Source: Candidatus Brocadiaceae bacterium (GTDB taxonomy: Bacteria > Planctomycetota > Brocadiia > Brocadiales > Bathyanammoxibiaceae). From it: a stretch of 5,065 bases of DNA. Positions 1-5,065 of the stretch are shown here, one piece after another. The translations under genes were made by a program, and so were the position numbers. The DNA lies in the NCBI GenBank assembly GCA_030018855.1, contig JASEHG010000143.1, positions 1 to 5,065 of the forward strand, given 5' to 3'. How positions within the stretch are numbered: position 1 is the stretch's first letter; every line of letters begins with the position of its first letter. The notes beneath the pieces were generated by a model. The model was not told the origin of the DNA. It made no database searches and saw nothing but the letters and a program-made list of their open reading frames with translations.

Positions 1-1459
1 CGCCCATGACGTCCTCAGCGGTAACGGCCTTAATCTTTTCAAGGGCGATATTTATGTATTCCCAGCCAGCAATGGATTCATAGTAACCGATTTCATCTGC
101 AAGGCCGTTGTTGGAATCCAGCCCGCGGATGAAGCCGGCCTCCAGCTGGTTCTTTATCTTTTCCAGTTCCCATTGGGAAGGAGGTTCCTTCTTCAATTTT
201 TCTATTTCTTCGTATACGGCCTGCTCCACCTCCTCGGCGGTGTGGGGGTGTCTGGGGGTCACAAAGACATAGAAGGTGTCCGGGTACCTGGAGGCCCCGG
301 CATAGGACCTGACCATAACGGCTATCCTCTTCTCTTCTATGAGGGTCTTGTATAGTCTTGCCGTACGTCCACTGGAAAGGAGTGACTCTACGACCTCAAG
401 GGCATACTGGTCAGGGTGGGTTACCTGAGGTTTGTGATAGGCTATGGCCACGTTGGGGTTGGCGTCATATTCTACGTATACCCTCCTCTCGCCCCTCTGC
501 TCCGGCTCCACCGTCTCCACCGTTGGTATGGGTGGTTGGGAGGGGATGTCGCTAAAATATTTTTCTACCAGTTTTATGAACTCCTGCGTCTGGAAGTCCC
601 CAACGGCTATTAGTACGGCATTGTTAGGGGCATAGTATCTGGTGAAGTACTCCTTGGTCCCTTCCTTAGTAAGTGCGTTTATGTCGGACCTCCAGCCTAT
701 TACTGGCCAGCTGTAGGGGTGGGCAGTAAAGGTGGCCGCCCTGAGCTGTTCAAGGAGCAGCCCAAAGGGGCTGGTCTCGGTCCTCAACCTCCTCTCCTCC
801 ATTACCACGTCCTTTTCCGAGTAGAACTCCCTCAAGACCATGTTCTTCATCCTGTCGGACTCAATAAGGCCCCAGAGCTCCAGTTTGTTGGCTGGGAGGT
901 CGCAGTAATAAAAGGTGGCATCCTCCCCGGTAGAGGCATTTAACCCCGAGCCGCCATGGCTCATGTATATGGACCATAATTCGTCTTTGACCGTTACGTC
1001 CTTTAACTTCTTCCTTACCTCCTCCAGTTCGGTCTCCAGGGCCTTAATCTTCCCCTGGTCTGCCGACGCCCCTTTGTGCCTCTCCCCCTCAATGGCCGCC
1101 ACCAGCTCGTCCTCCCTCTTCAGCAAGGGTTCTTCTACGCCCCAGTCCTTGGTGCCGAAGAGTTTCGTACCCTTGAACATCATGTGCTCAAAGAGGTGGG
1201 ATACGCCGGTGATGCCAGGCCGTTCGTTCACTGAGCCTACCTTGTACACTATCCTCAGGGAGACGGTGGGGGACTTGTGCCTCTCCAGGGTCAATACCTT
1301 CAGCCCGTTCTTCAGCACGTGTTCCTTTACGTCTAGCTTCAGCTCCTGGGCGGAGAGTGGGGCAGTAAGCAGTAGGCAGTAGGCAGTAAGCAGTAAACAA
1401 CACAGTAGGGACAGACCTAAAGGTCTGCCCTTACGTCTGTTATCGGTTGCAATACCCAT
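1..1459 (-). CDS. Secreted M16 family zinc metallopeptidase (pitrilysin/insulinase-like), C-terminus cut by window edge
   Basis: This is a zinc peptidase of family M16, predicted to be exported and to cut peptides in the periplasm or outside the cell. 486 codons are visible, and perhaps 25-50 residues are missing at the C-terminus. Residues 1-37 form a signal peptide: a basic N-region (RRKGR), a Leu/Cys-rich core at 15-33, and a likely signal peptidase I site after LSA (35-37). No lipobox is seen. The inverted zinc motif HLFEH is at 88-92, and the third zinc ligand is probably E222 in DVVMEER. That spacing is about 53 residues longer than in pitrilysin. The extra stretch (about 101-155) is charged and helical, perhaps coiled-coil, as I recall for one bacterial M16 subgroup. 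The second M16 domain begins near RGERRVYVEY and contains the usual RLYKTL motif. The ATG at 1459 has AGGAGG six bases upstream, so the start is firm. The gene lies 47 bases downstream of argJ. The substrate is unknown. Confidence 0.93.
   Translation of the reverse strand, partial: MGIATDNRRKGRPLGLSLLCCLLLTAYCLLLTAPLSAQELKLDVKEHVLKNGLKVLTLERHKSPTVSLRIVYKVGSVNERPGITGVSHLFEHMMFKGTKLFGTKDWGVEEPLLKREDELVAAIEGERHKGASADQGKIKALETELEEVRKKLKDVTVKDELWSIYMSHGGSGLNASTGEDATFYYCDLPANKLELWGLIESDRMKNMVLREFYSEKDVVMEERRLRTETSPFGLLLEQLRAATFTAHPYSWPVIGWRSDINALTKEGTKEYFTRYYAPNNAVLIAVGDFQTQEFIKLVEKYFSDIPSQPPIPTVETVEPEQRGERRVYVEYDANPNVAIAYHKPQVTHPDQYALEVVESLLSSGRTARLYKTLIEEKRIAVMVRSYAGASRYPDTFYVFVTPRHPHTAEEVEQAVYEEIEKLKKEPPSQWELEKIKNQLEAGFIRGLDSNNGLADEIGYYESIAGWEYINIALEKIKAVTAEDVMG
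1362..1396. repeat. Heptamer tandem repeat (GCAGTAR x5) inside the M16 signal peptide
   Basis: Five back-to-back 7-base units read GCAGTAA, GCAGTAG, GCAGTAG, GCAGTAA, GCAGTAA on the plus strand. On the coding strand they encode residues 22-33 of the M16 peptidase (LLTAYCLLLTA and the next base), which is most of the hydrophobic core of its signal peptide. Seven bases is not a multiple of three, so gain or loss of one unit would shift the frame, while three units would add or remove seven residues. The repeat itself is directly visible. Any variation in copy number is inference. Confidence 0.9.
1405..1434. repeat. GTAGGG-type palindrome inside the M16 coding region
   Basis: Two 14-base arms flank a 2-base centre (AA). 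The left arm is GTAGGGACAGACCT and the right arm reverse-complements to GTAAGGGCAGACCT, so 12 of 14 positions pair, including seven perfect pairs next to the centre. The ends resemble those of the elements at 1482-1511, 2719-2780 and 5013-5065. This copy lies within codons 9-19 of the M16 peptidase and supplies the basic and early hydrophobic part of its signal peptide. Confidence 0.75.
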
Positions 1460-1465
1460 AGCTTG

Positions 1466-1471
1466 CCTCCT
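1466..1471 (-). promoter_or_regulatory. Shine-Dalgarno sequence of the M16 peptidase gene
   Basis: AGGAGG on the minus strand, six bases before the ATG at 1459. It is the only strong, normally spaced ribosome binding site among the four genes. It fixes this start even though the N-terminal codons are made of repeat sequence. Confidence 0.85.
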
Positions 1472-1481
1472 CAAGGCCCTT

Positions 1482-1511
1482 CGTAGGGGCGTATTGCAAT
1501 ACGCCTCTACG
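1482..1511. repeat. Near-perfect 30-base palindrome overlapping the argJ stop codon
   Basis: Arms CGTAGGGGCGTATTG and CAATACGCCTCTACG meet directly at the centre with a single mismatch in 15 pairs. The argJ stop codon (TAG, 1507-1509) lies within one arm. The sequence GTAGGGGCGTATTG occurs again at 5013-5026, so this is a dispersed repeat. The transcript could fold here and protect or end the argJ message, but no run of T follows in the direction of transcription, so I do not call it a Rho-independent terminator. Confidence 0.85.
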
Positions 1512-2715
1512 TATGATACCTGGCGTTAATGGTTACGTACTTCTCAGAGAGGTCACAGGTCCAGACCTCGGCCTCTGAGCGGCCCAGCCCCAGTTCCAGC
1601 CGTAAATCTAGTTCTTTTCCCTGCATAATGTTCTTGAGTTCTTGGGCGGGACCAGCCACAGGCACTCCTCCCTCAAAAATTAACGACTCGCCAATATATA
1701 ACCTGAGCCTTTTTTCGTCAAGGGTAATACCCGTGGCCCCTGCCGCAGATATGATCCGGCCCCAGTTGGGGTCTTCCCCGTTTATGGCCGTCTTTACCAG
1801 GGGAGAGTTGGCTATGGCCCGTGCGATAACCCCTGCCTCTTTTTCCTTTCTAGCCCCTTTGACTAGGACCCTCACGAACTTGGTGGCCCCCTCGCCGTCC
1901 TTTACGATGGCCCTGGCCAGCACCTGGCAGAGGTGTCCAAGGGCCTCCTGGAAGGCGGTCAGGTCTCTGCCTCTAAGGCATGGCCCACCGCTGGCCCCAT
2001 TTGCCATGAGGATTACCGTATCGTTGGTGCTCATGTGTCCGTCAATGGTAATCTGGTTGAAGGAGTGGTTTACTGCCTTCTGTAGACATGCCTTTAGCTG
2101 TCTCTTGGTGAGCGTGGCATCGGTGGTGATAAAGGCGAGCATGGTAGCCATGTTGGGGGCTATCATCCCTGCCCCTTTTGCCGCCCCTCCAAGGGTGATG
2201 GTACGGCCCCCTGCGTCTATCTTCAGCGCAAGCTCCTTCGGGCTGGTATCGGTGGTCATAATCGCCCTGGTAAATGACCTCCCGTGCTCGGGGTCCCTGC
2301 TCATCTTCTTACCGGCCTCTCTTATCCCTGCCAGTACCTTATCCATGGGGAGTGGCTGGCCGATAATGCCCGTGGAGGCCACAAGGACCTCGGAGGGGGA
2401 GAGGCCGAGTTCTCTGGCCGTGGCCTCTGCCATTGCCATGGCGTTGAGGTAGCCCTGGGCACCTGTGCAGGCGTTGGCATTACCGCCATTTACTACCACT
2501 GCCCTGATAGGGCCTTTCTTAACGGTTTCCCTGCTCAGCCTTACGGGGGCGGCCACTATCTGGTTGGTAGTAAAGAGGGCCACCGCCCGGGCGGGGCGGT
2601 TGGATAGCAGGAGGGCCAGGTCGTAGCCCCCTTGTTTAATGCCACAGGCACAGGCCCCGGCCAGGAAGCCGGCAGGGGCCACTACACCGCCTGGGATTTC
2701 TTGGTATTTAGTCAT
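1507..2715 (-). CDS. argJ: Bifunctional glutamate N-acetyltransferase / ornithine acetyltransferase ArgJ
   Basis: ArgJ transfers the acetyl group from N-acetylornithine to glutamate, giving ornithine and N-acetylglutamate. This is the recycling step of arginine biosynthesis in the cytoplasm. Many members can also use acetyl-CoA; whether this one does cannot be read from sequence. The protein is 402 residues, normal for the family. It shows IPGGVVAPAGF near the N-terminus, NGGNANACTG at 76-85, the oxyanion-hole segment STGIIG at 114-119, and the self-cleavage site KGAGMIAPNMA/TMLAF with nucleophile T191. This site divides the precursor into alpha and beta chains. The C-terminus VTINARYHT matches the family's usual ending. 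I chose the ATG at 2715 because it sits about ten residues before the conserved GG. An upstream TTG at 2766 would add 17 residues that are translated repeat. No Shine-Dalgarno sequence precedes 2715. Its ornithine would feed the decarboxylase at 3744-4862. Confidence 0.96.
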   Translation of the reverse strand: MTKYQEIPGGVVAPAGFLAGACACGIKQGGYDLALLLSNRPARAVALFTTNQIVAAPVRLSRETVKKGPIRAVVVNGGNANACTGAQGYLNAMAMAEATARELGLSPSEVLVASTGIIGQPLPMDKVLAGIREAGKKMSRDPEHGRSFTRAIMTTDTSPKELALKIDAGGRTITLGGAAKGAGMIAPNMATMLAFITTDATLTKRQLKACLQKAVNHSFNQITIDGHMSTNDTVILMANGASGGPCLRGRDLTAFQEALGHLCQVLARAIVKDGEGATKFVRVLVKGARKEKEAGVIARAIANSPLVKTAINGEDPNWGRIISAAGATGITLDEKRLRLYIGESLIFEGGVPVAGPAQELKNIMQGKELDLRLELGLGRSEAEVWTCDLSEKYVTINARYHT

Positions 2716-2718
2716 AGG

Positions 2719-2780
2719 TGTAGGGGCAGGTTTCACGCCTGCCCCCTGCATTTGGGGCAGGTGCAAGACCTGCCCCTACA
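2719..2780. repeat. 62-base compound palindrome between speE and argJ
   Basis: The outer 13-base arms TGTAGGGGCAGGT (2719-2731) and ACCTGCCCCTACA (2768-2780) are perfect reverse complements. Inside are two smaller hairpins: GGGGCAGG/CCTGCCCC (2723-2730 with 2738-2745) and GGGGCAGGT/ACCTGCCCC (2754-2762 with 2768-2776). The unit therefore looks like two related palindromes side by side. It fills most of the 77-base gap between the genes and ends three bases before the argJ ATG, where the folded RNA could affect initiation. It belongs to the GTAGGGGC-ended group. Confidence 0.9.
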
Positions 2781-2792
2781 TATCCATTTGTC

Positions 2793-3641
2793 CTATTCCA
2801 CCAGACTCTGCACAAAGTTCGGCAACATAAAACTCGCCGCATGAACCTTATTATTGTAATACCTTGTAGGGAGCTTCAGGCTGTCATATTTTCCCTGGAG
2901 AAAATTGGTCATCGGGTCATATTTCTTGGAGCAGAATGCGAAACTCCATGTACCGCTTGGATAAGTCGGTATGTGCGCCAGGTACATCTTTACGATAGGG
3001 AAGACGTCTTTCAGGTTTTTGTATACCTTCTCAATCGTCTCGCCGTGGAATATCGGGGATTCTGACTGCGCAACGAATATCCCATCGGGAGATAACGACT
3101 TACTAATCATCTCGTGGAAGTCTTTCTGGAATAAGACCTCAGCCGGGCCGACTGGGTCTGAGGAATCACATAGAATCAGGTCGTATTTATTTTTGTTATT
3201 AACCAGGAACTTAGCCGCATCCTCAAAGAGGACTTCACCCCTGGGATTATCAAAACCACGACTAACCTCTGGGAAGAACCTCTTACAGACGTCCACCACC
3301 ATCCTGTCAATCTCCACCACGAGGGCCTTTTTGACCTCCGGGTGTCTCAGGACTTCCCTGAGGGTTCCCCCATCTCCGCCCCCGATTATTAATACCTCCT
3401 TCGGGTCAGGGTGGACGAACAAGGGGACATGCGAGAGCATCTCGTGGTATATAAACTCATCCCTCTCCGTTATCATGATAGAGCCGTATAGTACCAGTAC
3501 CTTCCCAAATTCCTCCGTATCAAGTACGTCAATCCGTTGGAAGTCGGATTTACCACTGAACAGGACGCCCTTTATCTTAATTGTGAGGCCTACCGTCCCC
3601 TTATGTAACTCTGAGAACCAGAGGTTCCATAAGTCTCCCAT
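2793..3641 (-). CDS. speE: Spermidine synthase (polyamine aminopropyltransferase) SpeE
   Basis: SpeE moves the aminopropyl group of decarboxylated S-adenosylmethionine to putrescine, making spermidine in the cytoplasm. From the ATG at 3641 the protein has 282 residues, close to the Bacillus enzyme. A small N-terminal beta domain carries LWFSELHKGTVGL, and TERDEFIYHEM is at 58-68. The Rossmann-like methyltransferase fold follows, with GGGDGG at 87-92, VEID at 109-112, the catalytic motif DSSDPVGPAE at 159-168, and IPTYPSG at 224-230. The usual LDG triplet reads LYG, with Tyr at 52 in place of Asp. An ATG at 3668 would add nine residues, but AAGG lies only one base before it. The 3641 start has a better-spaced though weak AGAAG and matches the family N-terminus. 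The gene is downstream of the decarboxylase that supplies putrescine. A different diamine acceptor is possible but not shown. Confidence 0.94.
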   Translation of the reverse strand: MGDLWNLWFSELHKGTVGLTIKIKGVLFSGKSDFQRIDVLDTEEFGKVLVLYGSIMITERDEFIYHEMLSHVPLFVHPDPKEVLIIGGGDGGTLREVLRHPEVKKALVVEIDRMVVDVCKRFFPEVSRGFDNPRGEVLFEDAAKFLVNNKNKYDLILCDSSDPVGPAEVLFQKDFHEMISKSLSPDGIFVAQSESPIFHGETIEKVYKNLKDVFPIVKMYLAHIPTYPSGTWSFAFCSKKYDPMTNFLQGKYDSLKLPTRYYNNKVHAASFMLPNFVQSLVE

Positions 3642-3705
3642 GGATTCTTCTCTAATTATCCCTGCCATTCCTTCAAGTCCGGTCGTGGGGACGATTCATG
3701 TTGAA

Positions 3706-3726
3706 AATCCGCCTCAGGCGGGGATT
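3706..3726. repeat. Short GC-rich palindrome between the decarboxylase gene and speE
   Basis: CCGCCTCAGGCGG (3709-3721) is a palindrome with six-base arms, extended by AAT and GGATT flanks to 3706-3726 with a small bulge. On the transcribed strand the stem is followed by ATTTTC, which could act as a weak terminator or a processing hairpin within the operon. The T tract is too short for a confident terminator call. It lies in the 75- to 102-base gap between the genes, which holds nothing else I recognise. Confidence 0.55.
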
Positions 3727-3743
3727 GCCCCTCCCGCTCCCCC

Positions 3744-4862
3744 TCAATCCACCACAACAGTTTGGGTCCTTTTGTGGCAGTTGAATTCTGAGGCACTGCA
3801 ATTGGTATACGCCCCCATGCTCGTTACCAGCAACAAATCCCCTATCTCTAGTTCAGGTAAGACCTTTTTAGTGGATATTACGTCAAACGAATCGCACGTC
3901 GGACCAGCCACTATGCACTGCTCCCTGTTCCTGGTCTTTTCCGAAATGATATTGTAATCTGCGTTGTCGTATATCTTCCCGGAAAACGAGTTGTACAACC
4001 CATCGTCAAGGAAATACCACTGTACGCCCTTACGCCTTGATTTGCCGATGACCTTAGTAATGAGGACGATGGCATCTCCCACCAGAAACCGCCCTGGCTC
4101 GGCAATGATGCGGGTATCCAGGGGGAAATTGTCCAGCGCCTCATTTATAGGCTCGCAAAATTTTTCAATTGGCATGATACTGCTGGTATACGCTACGGGG
4201 AACCCGCCGCCAATATCTAACAGGTCCAGTCTAATACCTTTTGACGTCAACCTGTCGGCTATCTTTTTGCACGTCATTATCGTGTCCACGTAGGGTTGGG
4301 GATTCGCGGTCTGAGAACCCACATGGAAGCAGAGGCCCTTTACGTTGAGACCAAGAGATACGGCCTCTGAAATTAGTGGTTCAGCCTCGCCAGCCTCAGC
4401 CCCAAATTTGTAACTAAGGTTGACCACACAGTGCGGGTTAGATACCTCAAGCCTCAACAGGACGTTACCCCCTGGTGCAAATTGGGCTATCTTCCGGAGT
4501 TCAAGGTCGTTGTCAAAGACGAACAAATCAATCCCCTGCCCGTGTATGAACCTTATCTCCTCCTCTTTTTTGGTGGGATTGGTGTAGATGACTCTACCGT
4601 TACCGGTATTAATCTGCAGCCCTTGTAACGTCTTAAATTCACCTATTGAGCATATATCAAAATTGCTCCCTGCCTCTTTCAGTATCCTTACCACTTCAAC
4701 GTGGGGGTTGGCCTTCAGGGCATAATACAGGCTTACCCTTGGAAGGGCATTAGAAAGTTTACTGTACTTCTCAATGACCTTCTGTTTAGACAGCACGAGT
4801 ACAGGCGTACCGTGCTTCTTAGCAATGTCTCTTGCCTGGTCAAAATCTAAAAAACTATGCAT
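3744..4862 (-). CDS. Fold-III PLP-dependent ornithine (or lysine/ornithine) decarboxylase
   Basis: This enzyme decarboxylates ornithine to putrescine, the first step of polyamine synthesis, in the cytoplasm. The 372 residues have the alanine racemase-like barrel plus beta-domain arrangement of eukaryotic-type decarboxylases. Visible are PLP lysine K50 in YALKANP, FDICS at 68-72, FHVGSQ with the ring-stacking H180, GGGFP at 218-222, EPGR at 255-258, DDGLYNSF at 286-293, catalytic Cys and Asp in GPTCDSFD (C323, D324), MGAYT at 349-353, and FN at 360-361. Aspartate in DDG favours ornithine or lysine over arginine, since a viral arginine decarboxylase of this fold has Glu there. Activity on lysine cannot be excluded. 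The usual IYANPCK reads IYTNPTK. The start is forced: an in-frame TAG directly precedes the ATG at 4862. No Shine-Dalgarno sequence is near it; the best one is 67 bases upstream. Gene names vary for this fold (speC, odc, ldc), so none is given. Confidence 0.93.
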   Translation of the reverse strand: MHSFLDFDQARDIAKKHGTPVLVLSKQKVIEKYSKLSNALPRVSLYYALKANPHVEVVRILKEAGSNFDICSIGEFKTLQGLQINTGNGRVIYTNPTKKEEEIRFIHGQGIDLFVFDNDLELRKIAQFAPGGNVLLRLEVSNPHCVVNLSYKFGAEAGEAEPLISEAVSLGLNVKGLCFHVGSQTANPQPYVDTIMTCKKIADRLTSKGIRLDLLDIGGGFPVAYTSSIMPIEKFCEPINEALDNFPLDTRIIAEPGRFLVGDAIVLITKVIGKSRRKGVQWYFLDDGLYNSFSGKIYDNADYNIISEKTRNREQCIVAGPTCDSFDVISTKKVLPELEIGDLLLVTSMGAYTNCSASEFNCHKRTQTVVVD

Positions 4863-4875
4863 CTAAGGAAACGTG

Positions 4876-4914
4876 CGGTTGCTCGGTCTTCAGTACGCAG
4901 TCTTCGGACAACCG
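4876..4914. repeat. Degenerate heptamer / inverted repeat in the decarboxylase leader
   Basis: CGGTTG (4876-4881) and CAACCG (4909-4914) form outer inverted arms. Between them GTCTTC occurs at 4886-4891 and again 14 bases later at 4900-4905, and the stretch divides loosely into 7-base units such as CGGTCTT, CAGTACG, CAGTCTT. The style recalls the CAGTARG heptamers in the M16 gene. It lies between a strong Shine-Dalgarno sequence and the decarboxylase ATG. The units are degenerate, so the repeat call is moderate. Confidence 0.5.
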
Positions 4915-4929
4915 GCAACTATCTTACAA

Positions 4930-4937
4930 CCTCCTTT
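4930..4937 (-). promoter_or_regulatory. Orphan Shine-Dalgarno sequence upstream of the decarboxylase gene
   Basis: AAAGGAGG on the minus strand is the strongest ribosome binding sequence in this leader, yet it ends 67 bases before the decarboxylase ATG at 4862. No ATG or GTG follows at normal spacing. A TTG at 4918 is 11 bases away and opens a 23-codon frame ending at 4847, inside the decarboxylase gene. The site may be a relic separated from its gene by inserted repeat DNA, or may serve a short leader peptide. Confidence 0.6.
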
Positions 4938-4969
4938 AGTGAAAATACAAAAGGCAGATTAAAAATTGC

Positions 4970-4998
4970 ATTAAACGGGAAAACCCAGGAAAGGTCAA
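4970..4998 (-). promoter_or_regulatory. Sigma-70-type promoter for the polyamine/argJ gene set
   Basis: On the minus strand TTGACC (-35, 4993-4998) and TTTAAT (-10, 4970-4975) are separated by exactly 17 bases. Each hexamer matches five of six consensus positions. Transcription would start near 4963, giving a leader of about 100 bases before the decarboxylase ATG and placing the orphan Shine-Dalgarno sequence about 25-30 bases into the message. It is the only convincing promoter I find, so the downstream genes probably depend on it. Confidence 0.7.
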
Positions 4999-5012
4999 GT
5001 CCATTTTTCTGA

Positions 5013-5065
5013 GTAGGGGCGTATTGTCATGCCTGAGGCAGATTCGCCTGTGGCGAACAATACGC
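5013..5065. repeat. GTAGGGGC-ended nested palindrome, cut by window edge
   Basis: The left arm GTAGGGGCGTATTG (5013-5026) is identical to 1483-1496. The right arm begins CAATACGC (5058-5065) and is cut off by the window end. The 31 bases between the arms hold two further hairpins: TGCCT/AGGCA (5030-5040) and TTCGCC/GGCGAA (5043-5057). It lies just upstream of the promoter for the gene set. The region from 4863 to the window end contains no other gene that I can support. Confidence 0.85.

Noticed and set aside
1362..1396. CRISPR-like array
   Set aside because: Seven-base units without spacers are a simple tandem repeat, and no cas gene is present.
1188..1403. Minus-strand frame of 71 codons within the M16 gene
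   Set aside because: It overlaps the M16 coding region in another frame. Its start comes from the heptamer repeat and the rest is low-complexity out-of-frame translation.
1482..1511. Rho-independent terminator after argJ
   Set aside because: The stem is strong, but no T run follows in the transcribed direction, and the same sequence recurs at 5013, so it is better explained as a dispersed repeat.
1529..2452. Long plus-strand open frame of about 307 codons antisense to argJ
   Set aside because: It lies wholly opposite a clear argJ gene, has Ser/Pro/Ala-rich composition with no recognisable domain, and is a codon-usage shadow.
2719..2780. Riboswitch or T-box upstream of argJ
   Set aside because: The structure is fully explained by symmetric repeat arms shared with other loci. 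No conserved aptamer core or arginine-operator-like sequence was seen.
2971..3957. Long plus-strand open frame of about 328 codons antisense to speE and the decarboxylase
   Set aside because: It runs opposite two well-supported genes and across the gap between them, with no recognisable motif or good ribosome binding site; it is best read as a shadow.

Overview
The window holds four genes in a row, all on the minus strand, so transcription runs from the right end to the left. In order they are a fold-III ornithine/lysine decarboxylase (4862 to 3744), spermidine synthase speE (3641 to 2793), the bifunctional ornithine acetyltransferase argJ (2715 to 1507), and a secreted M16 zinc peptidase whose C-terminal end lies beyond base 1. 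Long plus-strand open frames are antisense shadows of these genes.

The first three genes make biochemical sense together. ArgJ releases ornithine from N-acetylornithine, the decarboxylase turns ornithine into putrescine, and SpeE adds an aminopropyl group to give spermidine. The aminopropyl donor needs S-adenosylmethionine decarboxylase, which is not in the window. The M16 peptidase has no evident metabolic link and may only be a neighbour. A good sigma-70-type promoter (4970-4998) lies in front of the decarboxylase and could drive the whole set.

Gaps between genes are short (about 47 to 102 bases), and every one contains a repeat or palindrome. At least four elements (1405-1434, 1482-1511, 2719-2780, 5013-5065 and beyond) share the ends GTAGGGGC...GCCCCTAC, some with one or two changes, but differ inside. 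They look like one family of small dispersed palindromes. One covers the argJ stop codon, one ends three bases before the argJ start codon, and one codes for part of the M16 signal peptide. Two heptamer-type tandem repeats are also present: one codes for the hydrophobic core of that signal peptide, and the other lies between an orphan Shine-Dalgarno sequence and the decarboxylase start codon.

The organism is a bacterium. The secreted peptidase would suit a Gram-negative (diderm) cell, and the moderately GC-rich composition with many small palindromes resembles environmental lineages such as Planctomycetes, Nitrospirae or Deltaproteobacteria. I cannot fix the phylum from this window. The enzymes belong to known families. 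What is unusual is how repeats sit at, and inside, the translation starts.
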